Origin: Enterovibrio calviensis DSM 14347
GTDB taxonomy: Bacteria > Pseudomonadota > Gammaproteobacteria > Enterobacterales > Vibrionaceae
DNA: 64,000 bases
Direction of reading: 5' to 3'
NCBI RefSeq assembly: GCF_000621165.1
Contig: NZ_KK211218.1
Coordinates: 427,196 to 491,195 of the forward strand
Positions 7,883-17,900 of the stretch are shown here, piece after piece. The notes beneath the pieces were generated by a model. It saw only the letters and a list, made by a program, of their open reading frames with translations, was not told where the DNA came from and ran no database searches. The translations under genes were made by a program, and so were the position numbers. The stretch's first letter is position 1. Each line of letters starts with the position of its first letter.

Positions 7883-9802
7883 CTATTCCTTCTGCATCTC
7901 TTCGAGTTCTTCCCAACGCTCAAATGCCGTATCCAATTCAGCTTCAACCTCACTCAGTCGTTGCAAGATTGGTTGAGTCTCCTCGGGGCTTTTCTGGAAG
8001 AACGCAGGATCGTTCACCGATTCCTGTAACTGCGATATTTCATTTTCCAAGTTTTCAAGAAGTTGTGGAAGTGCTTCTAACTCTCTTTGCAACTTGTAAG
8101 ACAGTTTTTTGGCGACTTTAACGCTTTCAGCTTGTTTTTTAGGCGCTTCTTCTTTTGAAATCTCTTTCTTGGTTTGAGGTTTATCGGCACCAATCGTTTG
8201 ACGATAGTTTTCACGTTGCTGCATCGCATCATGATAACCACCCACAAACTTGTGAATGACACCCTCACCTTCAAACACCCAGCTATGCGTTACGGTGTTA
8301 TCAACAAACTGACGATCGTGACTCACCAACAACAATGTACCCTGATAGTTGGCAAGCAATTCTTCCAAAAGTTCCAACGTTTCGATATCCAAATCGTTGG
8401 TTGGTTCATCGAGAACCAATAAGTTACATGGTTTAAGGAATATTCGCGCAAGCAGAAGACGGTTTTTCTCTCCGCCCGATAGCGCTTTTACTGGCGTACG
8501 CGCACGACGTGGGTGGAATAGGAAGTCTTGAAGGTAACCCAGTACGTGACGCTTACGTCCACCTACTTCAACTTCCATCTTGCCTTCCGCTAAGTTATCG
8601 ACCACGGTTTTCTCTGGGTCGAGTTTCTCACGGTATTGGTCAAAATAAGCCACTTCGAGCTTAGTGCCGACATGGAACTTGCCAGTTTCGGAAGTCAGAT
8701 TACCCAACATCAGTTTCAGCAAGGTACTTTTGCCACAACCATTAGGACCAATCAGCGCAATACGATCACCACGCATCACATTAAAGCTAAAGTCTTCAAT
8801 TAAGTTCTTACCATCGAACTTAAAGCTGATGTCTTTCGCTTCAAATACAATTTTGCCGGACTTAACTGCTTCATCAACCATGATATTGGCATTACCCAAC
8901 ACTTCAACGCGCTCTGAACGTTCACGGCGAAGCTGTTTAAGGGCACGCACACGGCCTTCGTTACGCGTACGACGGGCTTTAATCCCCTGTCTAATCCACG
9001 TTTCTTCTTGGGCAAGTTTCTTATCAAACTCGGCGTTCTGATCAGCCTCTACGCGAAGAGCTTCTTCTTTACCTTCGAGATACTTTTCGTAATCGCCAGG
9101 CCATGAAGATAACTGACCACGGTCCAAGTCAACGATGCGCGTTGCCATAGAACGAATGAACGCACGGTCGTGCGAGATAAAGATAATCGAGCCTTTAAAG
9201 TCTTTGAGGAAGTTCTCTAGCCACAAGATAGTTGCAACGTCTAGGTGGTTAGTCGGTTCATCCAGAAGCAGAACATCAGGTTCACACACGAGCGCACGTG
9301 CTAGTGCAGCTTTACGCTGCCAACCACCTGACAATTCAGAGAGTTTCTTCGAACCATCCAGCTTTAGGGCATCTAGTACCATGGTTAGTTGGTTTTCGAA
9401 ATGCCAAGCGCCGCTATGATCAAGTTGATCCTGCACTCTCGCTAATCGGTTGATGTTCTTCTCACTAGGGTCCGTTTCCATCAGACCGAGCAATTCGTGG
9501 TACTGCTTCAGTAGCGCCCCGGCTTCTGCCAAACCTTCAGAAACGTAGTCGACGACCGTTCCCTCCGCGTCGCGCGGAGGATCTTGCTCTAAACGAGAAA
9601 CTTTCAAATCTTGTTGACGATTAATACTGCCGTCATCAAGTTGCACCGTACCGTGAATGACTTTCATTAAAGTCGATTTACCGGCGCCATTTCGACCGAC
9701 GAGACACACGCGCTCATTAGGCTGCAATACGAATTCTGCGTGATCGAGTAAAGGATTGTCGCCATAAGCGAGCTGAGCGTTGGTGATGTTAATCAATGCC
9801 AT
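7883..9802 (-). CDS. uup: ABC-F ATPase Uup
   Basis: A 639-residue ABC-F protein with two ATP-binding cassettes and no membrane segments. Visible: Walker A GRNGAGKST near residue 38, signature LSGGWQRK and Walker B LLLDEPTN in the first cassette; GPNGCGKST, LSGGEKNR and LVLDEPTND in the second. The last 80 residues are Lys/Glu-rich and predicted coiled coil (KVAKKLSYKLQRELEALP...), the tail that distinguishes Uup from EttA. Family members act on ribosomes or branched DNA intermediates; E. coli uup mutants show increased precise excision of transposons. The start overlaps the preceding glutaredoxin-like gene by 14 bases. Likely cotranscribed with rlmL. Confidence 0.95.
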   Translation of the reverse strand: MALINITNAQLAYGDNPLLDHAEFVLQPNERVCLVGRNGAGKSTLMKVIHGTVQLDDGSINRQQDLKVSRLEQDPPRDAEGTVVDYVSEGLAEAGALLKQYHELLGLMETDPSEKNINRLARVQDQLDHSGAWHFENQLTMVLDALKLDGSKKLSELSGGWQRKAALARALVCEPDVLLLDEPTNHLDVATILWLENFLKDFKGSIIFISHDRAFIRSMATRIVDLDRGQLSSWPGDYEKYLEGKEEALRVEADQNAEFDKKLAQEETWIRQGIKARRTRNEGRVRALKQLRRERSERVEVLGNANIMVDEAVKSGKIVFEAKDISFKFDGKNLIEDFSFNVMRGDRIALIGPNGCGKSTLLKLMLGNLTSETGKFHVGTKLEVAYFDQYREKLDPEKTVVDNLAEGKMEVEVGGRKRHVLGYLQDFLFHPRRARTPVKALSGGEKNRLLLARIFLKPCNLLVLDEPTNDLDIETLELLEELLANYQGTLLLVSHDRQFVDNTVTHSWVFEGEGVIHKFVGGYHDAMQQRENYRQTIGADKPQTKKEISKEEAPKKQAESVKVAKKLSYKLQRELEALPQLLENLENEISQLQESVNDPAFFQKSPEETQPILQRLSEVEAELDTAFERWEELEEMQKE

Positions 9803-10043
9803 GTTTAACTAACCATGTTGTTAAAGCGAAAGAATCAAAAGGCCAGTTCAGTTCTTCAATGACTGAACCGTCTTTGGTTTGAAATGAGATAACAGGAATA
9901 GTGACGCCGTAACGAGAAAACAGCGTGTCATCAAACGCAATGTCTATAACGTTCAAAGCAGCGGTTTTACCCGCTGCTTGATACAAAGCCATTGCCTCTT
10001 CACAAAGGTGACACCCTTCCGTGCTATAGAGGACTAAGGCCAT
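9789..10043 (-). CDS. Glutaredoxin-family (thioredoxin-fold) small protein
   Basis: An 84-residue thioredoxin-fold protein with the N-terminal redox motif YSTEGCHLCEEA (CxxC at about residues 11-14) and a cis-Pro segment, VTIPVISFQ, near residue 48. It matches the short glutaredoxin-like family commonly next to rlmL and uup in gamma-proteobacteria. It overlaps rlmL by one base and uup by 14 bases, implying tight translational coupling. A role in thiol-disulfide exchange is inferred from the motif; its partner is unknown. Confidence 0.88.
   Translation of the reverse strand: MALVLYSTEGCHLCEEAMALYQAAGKTAALNVIDIAFDDTLFSRYGVTIPVISFQTKDGSVIEELNWPFDSFALTTWLVKHGID
9901..9913. promoter_or_regulatory. 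matS-like site (one mismatch)
   Basis: GTGACGCCGTAAC inside the glutaredoxin-like gene, differing from the matS consensus only in GTAAC. Confidence 0.5.
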
Positions 10044-12175
10044 TAACCTTCCTTGTGTGTAATAATCCAGCAGTTATGGATCTGCTTGTTACGTTCAAAA
10101 TCCAACGGAATTGAACGATGCGTAATATTCTGCGCAGACAGACCAAGTTCGCTAAGTGCTTCAAGGTCCATCTTAAAGTTACGTTTATTGTTCGAGAACA
10201 CGATCTCGCCGCCCTGACGTAATAGACGCTTAAGGTCAGACATCAGTTTGATGTGGTCACGCTGTACATCGAAGTTATCTTCCATTCGCTTAGAGTTCGA
10301 GAACGTCGGCGGATCGATGAAGATAAGATCATATTGGTTTTGCTCGCTCTCCAGCCATTTCAGGCAATCCGCATGAATGTAGTGATGTTGACGGCCCACT
10401 TTGCCATTCAACTTCATGTTACGTTCAGCCCAAGCAAGGTATGTCTTCGACATATCGACAGTCGTGGTTGATTTAGCCCCACCCACTGCAGCATGAACAG
10501 TCGCTGTACCTGTGTAAGCAAACAAGTTAAGGAAGTCTCTACCTTGTGCTTTCTCGCCAAGCATCTTGCGCGTATAGCGGTGATCGAGGAACAAACCGGT
10601 ATCAAGGTAGTCTTGAAGGTTCACTTCCAGCGTGACGTTGTATTCAGTCACTTCGATGAAGCGCTTAGCTTCTCCCAGTTTCTGATACTGGTTCGTGCCT
10701 TTTTGCTTTTCACGTGTTTTCAAAATCACGTTATTCGCATTCACACCCGTTACAGCGATCGTTGCGCGAACCGTATCCATCAAACGGCGACGAGCCGTTT
10801 CTTCTGGAATGGTTTTAGGTGGCGCATATTCCTGAATCACAATGCTGTCGTTGTAGCGATCGATAGCCACGTTATAGTCAGGCAAATCGGAATCATATAG
10901 GCGGTAGCATTGAACACCCTGCTGTTTCGCCCACTTTTCCAACTTTTTAAGATTCTTGCGAAGACGGTTTGAAAACTCAGGCGCAACGTCTGGCTGGTTA
11001 ACAACGCCTTCTGGTGACACTGTCACCTCACCACGTGCCGTGATTTGATAGGTTTTCATTTCACAATCAAGTGCGCCGTTACGCAGCTTGTAGGTGCTCT
11101 CAGCACGCATACGAATGCAGCTAAGTAACTCGTTAGAACCTGAATAGATAGATGCCACAGATCCTTTAAATTGCGTTTTAAGCTGTACACCCAATTGTTG
11201 ATACAAAGCAATCAGCCCCGGAGTTGTCCCCAAGCGCTCACCGTATGGTGGGTTACAGATGATATGCCCTTCACCGAACCCTTCAGGGTTTTGCAAAGTA
11301 CTCGCATCAGCTTCTTCAAATTGGATAAGACTACCAACACCCGCGCGGTTTGCGTTCGCTTTTGCCGTTTCAAGCACGCGACGGTCATTATCAAAGCCAA
11401 AGAAGCGTGTTTCACATTTCGCTGGGCCTTTCTTTGATAGGAAGGTCACTTCTGCGTGCACTTCCATCCACTCTTCACGATTGAATGATTTCAGTGATTC
11501 AAAGCCCCAACGCTTGCGCTTTAGGCCTGGTGCAACTTGAGCAGCAATCATAGCGGCTTCAATCAGCAGAGTTCCTGAACCACACATTGGGTCTAGTAGC
11601 GGTTTCTCTGGCGTCCAGCCACTTTTCATCACAAGCGCTGCAGCATTGGTTTCGCGCAGTGGTGCTGCACCTGCTTCAGTGCGGTAACCACGCTGATGCA
11701 AGCCGCTACCGACCATGTCGATACCAAGCAAGCCGTCTTCTCGAGATAAGCGCATGTGGATACGCAGATCAGGTTGCTCACGGTCGATACTTGGACGCTC
11801 GCGGTCTGCTTTGATGAAGCGATCGACAATGGCGTCTTTCACTTTCAACGCGCCATATTGGCTGTTACGGATTTCACGGTTTGTACCGTTGAAGTCGACA
11901 GCAATGCGCTTCTTCTCACTAAAGTATTCTGGCCAGTTAATGGCAGTAGCACCCAGATACAGGTCCATGTCATCACGTACAATGAACTCGCTTAGCACGA
12001 GAATGAAGCGTGATGCAGTGCGGCTCCATAGACAGCACTTGTAGAGGGTCTTCTCATCCGCTTTGAAGCGTACGCCCGCATTAACCGCTTTAACGCTGCT
12101 TGCGCCAAATTGTTCGAGTTCTTCTGCAAGCAGGTTTTCGAGTCCGCGAGAGGTGATAGCTAAATATTGATTCAT
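10043..12175 (-). CDS. rlmL: Bifunctional 23S rRNA methyltransferase RlmKL
   Basis: A 710-residue fusion that makes m2G2445 and m7G2069 in 23S rRNA during 50S assembly. Order: an N-terminal THUMP domain (about 45-155), the RlmL methyltransferase with [14 protein letters not shown] and catalytic motif [12 protein letters not shown], a linker, and the C-terminal RlmK domain with [15 protein letters not shown] and [13 protein letters not shown]. The E. coli protein is 702 residues. It heads a minus-strand series with the glutaredoxin-like gene and uup, and its stop overlaps the next start. A perfect matS site at 11014-11026 lies within it. Confidence 0.96.
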   Translation of the reverse strand: MNQYLAITSRGLENLLAEELEQFGASSVKAVNAGVRFKADEKTLYKCCLWSRTASRFILVLSEFIVRDDMDLYLGATAINWPEYFSEKKRIAVDFNGTNREIRNSQYGALKVKDAIVDRFIKADRERPSIDREQPDLRIHMRLSREDGLLGIDMVGSGLHQRGYRTEAGAAPLRETNAAALVMKSGWTPEKPLLDPMCGSGTLLIEAAMIAAQVAPGLKRKRWGFESLKSFNREEWMEVHAEVTFLSKKGPAKCETRFFGFDNDRRVLETAKANANRAGVGSLIQFEEADASTLQNPEGFGEGHIICNPPYGERLGTTPGLIALYQQLGVQLKTQFKGSVASIYSGSNELLSCIRMRAESTYKLRNGALDCEMKTYQITARGEVTVSPEGVVNQPDVAPEFSNRLRKNLKKLEKWAKQQGVQCYRLYDSDLPDYNVAIDRYNDSIVIQEYAPPKTIPEETARRRLMDTVRATIAVTGVNANNVILKTREKQKGTNQYQKLGEAKRFIEVTEYNVTLEVNLQDYLDTGLFLDHRYTRKMLGEKAQGRDFLNLFAYTGTATVHAAVGGAKSTTTVDMSKTYLAWAERNMKLNGKVGRQHHYIHADCLKWLESEQNQYDLIFIDPPTFSNSKRMEDNFDVQRDHIKLMSDLKRLLRQGGEIVFSNNKRNFKMDLEALSELGLSAQNITHRSIPLDFERNKQIHNCWIITHKEG
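11014..11026. promoter_or_regulatory. Perfect matS site inside rlmL
   Basis: GTGACACTGTCAC matches GTGACRNYGTCAC exactly. Confidence 0.85.
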
Positions 12176-12724
12176 GGAAATGTATTCTGAGGGATTTTGC
12201 GCGGGATTATACCTGATTTCGTGACGTAGCGCTCTATCCGGCAGGCATTTCTTTTCTTACTGATTTGGCGCTTTTACAGGGACAAAAAGCGTCTTCAGGA
12301 TAAAGCGTGCTTTAACACATCCAATACCGTATTTCTGGTTATACACACTAAACCCTGCCCATAAAAACTGTTTCCACAAGGAAACACTGGCACGTAAGCC
12401 CCGCAGTGAAAGAAGTGGACAGCTAACTGTGCGATTTCACCACTCTATCCCAACAAATTTTGAACAATTAGTAAGCACACACTTATCCACATACCCTTTA
12501 AATATAAAGACCACTTACCGGTGTCATTACATCAAATTACCGTCATTGTTTCCCATCGGGAAGCCAATTTACATACTATAATCTGGTATATACCAGCCGT
12601 GTTATTTGGTGTAAATCCGCTTGTAAATGAGGAAGTCCTAGTCTGTTTGTTTCCATTTCTATTCGGTTTTTGACTATTTAATATGCAACTCGGCCAGAAA
12701 TTTCCTGCGTATTGATAACGATTA

Positions 12725-12740
12725 CGTGACAGAGATCACG
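12725..12740. promoter_or_regulatory. CRP-like symmetric site
   Basis: CGTGACAGAGATCACG has both GTGA and TCAC half sites with the six-base spacing of the CRP consensus, but lacks the flanking T and A. No coding gene starts nearby; the target, if any, is unknown. Confidence 0.4.
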
Positions 12741-13025
12741 TGATATTTTGAGTGGAAAGTCGTCATTTGGGGTGGGGATTCTCACATTTGCATATATATG
12801 AGACACGTTAACCTCGCGGGTCGTTACTTTTGGATAGAGGTAGCGTAAGCAAAATTGATGGGGCATTTGATGTGTGACTTGGCCTTTGCGTCAAACTATA
12901 GGGTTGCGAATGAGGGGATTTTGGCCTGATTGTTCGACGGTAAGCCCTATTGCATTTTGCTATAGAGAGAGTTTATCTAGCGTCCAATCAGCGTCGCTGT
13001 CATGTGCAAAGTGATACAGGGTTAT

Positions 13026-13051
13026 GTTTGTTATCGACGTTTGTTATCGAC
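13026..13051. repeat. Perfect 13-base tandem direct repeat
   Basis: GTTTGTTATCGAC occurs twice, head to tail, with no intervening base. Confidence 0.8.
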
Positions 13052-13079
13052 ACAAGCCGCACGTCATTTGGAGAGGTGT

Positions 13080-13102
13080 ATACCCAAGTAGCCTAAAGAT
13101 GC
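13080..13102 (+). repeat. Degenerate copy of the dispersed Vibrio-type repeat
   Basis: ATACCCAAGTAGCCTAAAGATGC resembles the left part of the repeats at 24424, 35711, 35847 and 49627, with several differences and no preserved right arm. Confidence 0.5.
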
Positions 13103-13185
13103 CCGAATATATCTGTGGATTAATGGGTTGCATCGACAAGGGAGTGCTGGGCGAAAAGACGCGAGGATTGGTAGGAAAAGAAAAG

Positions 13186-13213
13186 AGGCTGATAGAGAAA
13201 TCTCTATCAGCCT
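13186..13213 (-). terminator. Terminator of zapC
   Basis: A perfect 13-base stem, AGGCTGATAGAGA/TCTCTATCAGCCT, with a two-base gap. On the minus strand it is followed by a T-rich TTTCTTTTCC run. The zapC stop codon (13207-13209) lies inside the stem. Confidence 0.85.
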
Positions 13214-13755
13214 ACCAACGCATAATGACCACTGCCGCTATCGTATTGCTGTTGGTATATTGATAGCCGATCATTCATTACTTTTATAGCTTCACAGAAC
13301 CGCATTTGTTTTGTGTCGGTCAGCGCCAATGGTGTCTCACCTGCATGCATACACAATGAAGCGATACCTGCATTTTCAATCACCAAAAAAGATTCACTGC
13401 CGTGCTCGGTTTTCAATGTCACAAGCGAGCCAGCTTCTGCGGCTGAGTACCCTTCTTGTTCCTGGAAAAACCAGCTTTTTGGTAGGAGCGGTTTATGGAA
13501 GCGATTTGCTGCCACTGCGTTCAAAACGAGTTCGGCCTTGCGAGGGCCAGATAGAGAAAGCGCATCTACTGCATCAAAATACGCTTGGAAAAGTGATGCG
13601 TCATCAACTGAAAATGGGGTTTCAGCAAACGCATCGGGGATGAGCTGTTTGCATTCGATGGCCACTTGGAAAACCATGTCTTCGCCCAAATCTAGCATCA
13701 ATGCTTGTGCTTCATTATCGAAGTACCATTTCCATGCGTTATTTGGTTTCAACAT
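13207..13755 (-). CDS. zapC: Cell division protein ZapC
   Basis: ZapC is a cytoplasmic FtsZ-binding protein that promotes Z-ring assembly. The start ATG at 13755 gives MLKPNNAWKWYFDNEAQ, the conserved family N-terminus, and a length of 182 residues (E. coli 180); a longer frame to 13797 adds 14 residues without family support. The SWFFQEQEGY and ETPLALTDTKQMRFCE segments are also typical. It lies downstream of pyrD on the same strand as in E. coli, with a pyrD terminator between. A strong hairpin overlaps its stop codon. Confidence 0.92.
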   Translation of the reverse strand: MLKPNNAWKWYFDNEAQALMLDLGEDMVFQVAIECKQLIPDAFAETPFSVDDASLFQAYFDAVDALSLSGPRKAELVLNAVAANRFHKPLLPKSWFFQEQEGYSAAEAGSLVTLKTEHGSESFLVIENAGIASLCMHAGETPLALTDTKQMRFCEAIKVMNDRLSIYQQQYDSGSGHYALVG

Positions 13756-13840
13756 CGTATTCGCTCCTGCGCTTGCAGAGAATCGGTCCGTGACCACTGA
13801 AAAAAAGGTGCTTTGGAGGAAGTGTAATCGGGTTGAGATA

Positions 13841-13870
13841 AAAAAAAAGGGGAAGTAATCTCCCCCTTTT
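13841..13870 (-). terminator. Terminator of pyrD
   Basis: AAAAGGGG/CCCCTTTT stem with a short GAAGTAATCT loop. On the minus strand it ends in a run of eight or more T residues. Confidence 0.8.
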
Positions 13871-13893
13871 CGTCCAATTCTTAATTATTTTGA

Positions 13894-14904
13894 TTAAATA
13901 TTTCTAACGATGTCTTTAACCAAACGTGGACCGTGGTAGATAAAACCAGAGTAAACTTGAACAAGCTCGGCACCTGCCATCATTTTCTCTTTAGCAGCCA
14001 TCACGGAATCAACGCCACCCACACCAATGATTGGCAATTTACCATTGAGTTCTTGATGTAAACGGCGGATCACTTCGGTGCTCTTATTTTGAACAGGACG
14101 ACCGCTCAACCCACCCGCTTCATGTGCGTGAGGCATTCCCTCAACCATGGTGCGATCTAATGTGGTGTTGGTGGCAATCACGCCATCAATATTATGGCGA
14201 ACCAACGCGTCGGCAACTTGTACCAATTCGTCTTCGCTCATATCAGGTGCAATCTTGAGTGCAACCGGGACATACTTACCACGACTGGTGGCCAACTCCC
14301 CTTGGCGAACTTTCAATGCAGCAAGAAGATCATCAAGTGCATCGCCATATTGCAGCGAACGTAACCCTGGTGTATTCGGTGAGGAAATATTCACCGCGAT
14401 ATAACCTGCGTGGTCGTAGACCTTATCCATACAGATCAGATAATCGTCTTTACCGTTTTCTAATGGCGTATCTTTGTTCTTGCCAATGTTAATACCAATG
14501 ATACCGTCGTATTTGGCTTTCTTAACATTTTCAACCAGCGCATCAACACCATGGTTATTGAAACCCATACGGTTAATGATACCTTCGGCAGGAATCACGC
14601 GGAAAAGACGTGGCTTGTCATTACCATCTTGCGCTTTAGGCGTTACCGTCCCTACTTCGATAGAGCCGAAACCCATCGCGCCAAATGCATCAATACATTC
14701 GCCGTTCTTATCTAAACCTGCTGCGAGTCCAACTGGGTTTTTGAAATGCAATCCCATGACCTGAACGGGACGAGGAGGTAAATTTTGACGATAAAAAATA
14801 TCGAGAGGAGTACCAGTGAAGCGAGATAAATTCTTGATTGCCAGCTCATGAGCATGCTCTGGGTCTAACTGAAAAATTGCCGATCTGGCGAGGCGGTACA
14901 TCAT
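13894..14904 (-). CDS. pyrD: Dihydroorotate dehydrogenase (quinone), class 2
   Basis: Oxidises dihydroorotate to orotate with quinone as acceptor, step four of pyrimidine synthesis, on the inner face of the membrane. The 336-residue protein equals the E. coli enzyme in length and has the class 2 N-terminal membrane-associating helices ([23 protein letters not shown]), the FMN-binding [21 protein letters not shown], the catalytic serine loop [18 protein letters not shown] and IGVGGVDS. It lies between gdhB and zapC on the same strand and has terminators on both sides, so it is probably transcribed alone. Confidence 0.97.
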   Translation of the reverse strand: MMYRLARSAIFQLDPEHAHELAIKNLSRFTGTPLDIFYRQNLPPRPVQVMGLHFKNPVGLAAGLDKNGECIDAFGAMGFGSIEVGTVTPKAQDGNDKPRLFRVIPAEGIINRMGFNNHGVDALVENVKKAKYDGIIGINIGKNKDTPLENGKDDYLICMDKVYDHAGYIAVNISSPNTPGLRSLQYGDALDDLLAALKVRQGELATSRGKYVPVALKIAPDMSEDELVQVADALVRHNIDGVIATNTTLDRTMVEGMPHAHEAGGLSGRPVQNKSTEVIRRLHQELNGKLPIIGVGGVDSVMAAKEKMMAGAELVQVYSGFIYHGPRLVKDIVRNI

Positions 14905-14913
14905 GTAACCTCC

Positions 14914-14940
14914 AAAAAAAAGCCCCGTATAAACGGGGCT
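14914..14940 (-). terminator. Terminator of gdhB
   Basis: Stem AGCCCCGT/ACGGGGCT with a four-base ATAA loop, followed on the minus strand by eight T residues. Confidence 0.9.
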
Positions 14941-14962
14941 GTATTATCAACACTTTGTCGAT

Positions 14963-17900
14963 CTAATTCAAATTTAAAAGTGTAAGTTCCCGCAATGCAA
15001 CGGAGAATTTAGCAAATTCGTGGGCTGAGCCTACTTTAAACTCGGCAACGATGCTTTCCCAACGTCCCAAACTGACTGCATGCTCAACCATCCAAGACTC
15101 AAGACCCAACTCAGCGCTCTCACCTTTTTTCATATCTTCTAGGATATGCGCGGTCAAAACACGTTGTTGCCAATCGAGATCTTCTCGGAACGAGGCACGG
15201 GCCAATGCTTGCCAATGGTTTTCCACCGGCTGATTGGTAATTTGTTTGAGGAACCAGTGCAGTGACAAGGTATCGCCCAATACAAAGTACAAACGCGCAA
15301 CCACATCGAATGGCTTATTCATCTGCTCGGAGACTTGCGCCAGATCGAGACCAGCAAACAAGCTACTCAAACGGGCAACTTTGTCGGCGATAGCCTTCGG
15401 CACCCCAAGAACGATGTACTCTTCAGCTTGCTCTTCGTGCTCTTTGATTTCAGCCGGAACCAAATAGGTTTCTAAGTTCTCAGTTAAGTTCTTAACTGCA
15501 GGTTTATAGAACGCGACTTGATCCTCAATGCCCTTGCCTTTCATTGGATTACGAAGGATCCAACGCGATGCTCGACGAAGCATGCGACGACAGCGGTACA
15601 TCACAGCGTATTGAATCTGCGCAGGCAATTGGTTATCGAGCGCACGAATATCTTCAAAGGTCTTGTCGAACTCGAAGACTTCATTGGCAATTGCATAAGC
15701 CGAAGCAATGTCACCGACACTCGCGCCCGTTTCATCTTGCATACGAGTGACGAAGTTAAAGCCCATCACGTTAGACATTTGGTTTGCCAACGTTGTAGCA
15801 ATGATTTCACCACGTAGCGGGTGCGTTTCCATTGCTTCTCGATAGTTACGCTGTAACTCTTTCGGGAAGTAAGCGGGTAACATTTTGCCGAAGTGCGGGT
15901 CTTGGGTGATTTGCTCAACCACCAGCTGCTCTTTAAGCACCATTTTACCGTAGGCCACCAGCACCGCTACTTCGGGGCGAGTTAAACCTGTACCATGCAG
16001 TTGACGCTCTGCCAACGTTTCATCGTCAGGTAAATACTCTAATTGTCGATCAAGCTTGCCGTCTTTTTCCAAGTAATGGATAAAGCGAATTTGCTCTTTC
16101 AACAATGCCGCTTTTTGATTACTGGTAACAGAAATGGATTCGCTCTGACAATACGCATCGTCCAACACGATATCGCCGACTTCATCTTCCATACGTTCGA
16201 GTAATTCATTACGTTGTTTGTAGGTAAGATCCCCTGCTGCAACTAAACCATTGAGCAAGATCTTGATGTTCACTTCGTTATCCGAGCAATCAACGCCACC
16301 TACGTTATCAATGAAGTCAGTATTCACCAGACCGCCATTCATCGCGAATTCGATACGGCCTAGTTGGGTCATGCCCAAGTTACCGCCTTCACCGATGATT
16401 TTCGCACCTAGCTCATTACCGTTAAGGCGAAGACCATCATTGGCGCGGTCACCCACTTCGGTATGTGTTTCAGACTCAGATTTCACATAGGTGCCGATAC
16501 CACCATTCCAAAGCAGATCCGTTTTTGATTTCAGGATCTGTTTGATCAACTCGTTTGGCGCCATTGATTGCTTACGCACGCCTAACATTTTCTGAATTTC
16601 CGGTGACAAATCGATAGATTTCGCTTTACGCGAGAAAATACCGCCCCCCTTAGAAATCAGTTTGGTGTTGTAGTCTTCCCAGCTCGAACGCGGAAGTTTG
16701 AACAAACGATCGCGTTCTACCCATGATTTTGCTGAATCCGGCGTTGGGTCAATAAAGATGTGGAGATGGTTAAACGCGGCTTGTAAGCGAATATGCTTAG
16801 ACAGCAACATGCCATTACCAAACACATCGCCCGCCATATCGCCAATAGCGACACAGGTAAAGTCCGTTTCTTGGCAATCAATACCAATTTCTCGGAAGTG
16901 GCGTTTCACTGATTCCCAACCACCTTTCGCGGTGATACCCATAGCTTTATGGTCATAGCCATTAGAGCCACCGGACGCAAACGCATCACCCAGCCAGAAG
17001 TTATATTCTTCTGATACCGAGTTAGCAAGATCCGAGAATGTCGCCGTCCCTTTATCCGCAGCAACAACCAAATACGGGTCATCTTCATCGTGGCGCACCA
17101 CATTGACTGGCGGCGTTAACTCGCCCTCAATGATGTTATCGGTGATATCCAATAAGCCGCGAATAAATATACGATAGCAACGCTGACCTTCTGCGAATAT
17201 TTCATCACGTCCACTCAAAGAGTGTTGCTTCTTACAGACAAAACCGCCCTTGGCACCAACGGGAACGATAACGGTATTTTTCACCTGTTGCGCTTTCACC
17301 AAGCCAAGGACTTCGGTACGGAAATCTTCTTGACGATCCGACCAACGGAGACCACCACGTGCAACCTTACCGCCACGTAAGTGAACACCTTCAATGTCTG
17401 GTGAATAGACAAAGATTTCAAAGAAAGGAACCGGTTTTGGAATCTCTGGAATGTTCGATGGTTGCAGTTTCAAAGACAGATAATCTTTAAACTCACCCGT
17501 CACTTTGTCTTTCTGGAAATAGTTCGTACGCAAGGTCGCGAGGATCATTTCCATGTAGCGACGAATAATACGATCATCATCCAAGCTCTCTACATTCTCG
17601 AGCTCTTCTTCTATCTGACTGATTATTTTCGCCTGTTCTTTCTCGCTATTCTTTGACGGTTTGAAGCGAGTATTAAACAAGTTAACAAGATATTGAGCCA
17701 AATCTGCATGAGACGCTAAGGTGTCTTCAATATATGTTTGACTGAATGGGAATGCCACTTGACGCATATAGCGGGCATAAGAACGAAGTATGGTAACTTC
17801 TCGACCCGTCAATCCTGCATTTAGCACCAAACGGTTAAAGCCATCGCTTTCCAACCTTCCGTGCCAAATGGACGCGAAGGCATCTTGGAAACGATCGCGC

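Larger units (their letters stand above)
12176..13185. other. One-kilobase gap without genes between zapC and rlmL
   Basis: No frame here has a plausible start, ribosome site or recognisable protein. E. coli has ycbX in this interval. What can be seen: a CRP-like site CGTGA-N6-TCACG at 12725-12740, a single DnaA-box-like TTATCCACA at 12483-12491, a perfect 13-base tandem repeat at 13026-13051, and a degenerate copy of the dispersed repeat at 13080-13102. AT-rich promoter-like stretches occur around 12560-12600 and 12780-12800, so an untranslated RNA is possible. Confidence 0.5.

Noticed and set aside
12483-12491. TTATCCACA, a perfect DnaA-box sequence, as a possible replication element
   Set aside because: A single nine-base match with no second box, AT-rich unwinding region or origin-type gene nearby; also in a terminus region.
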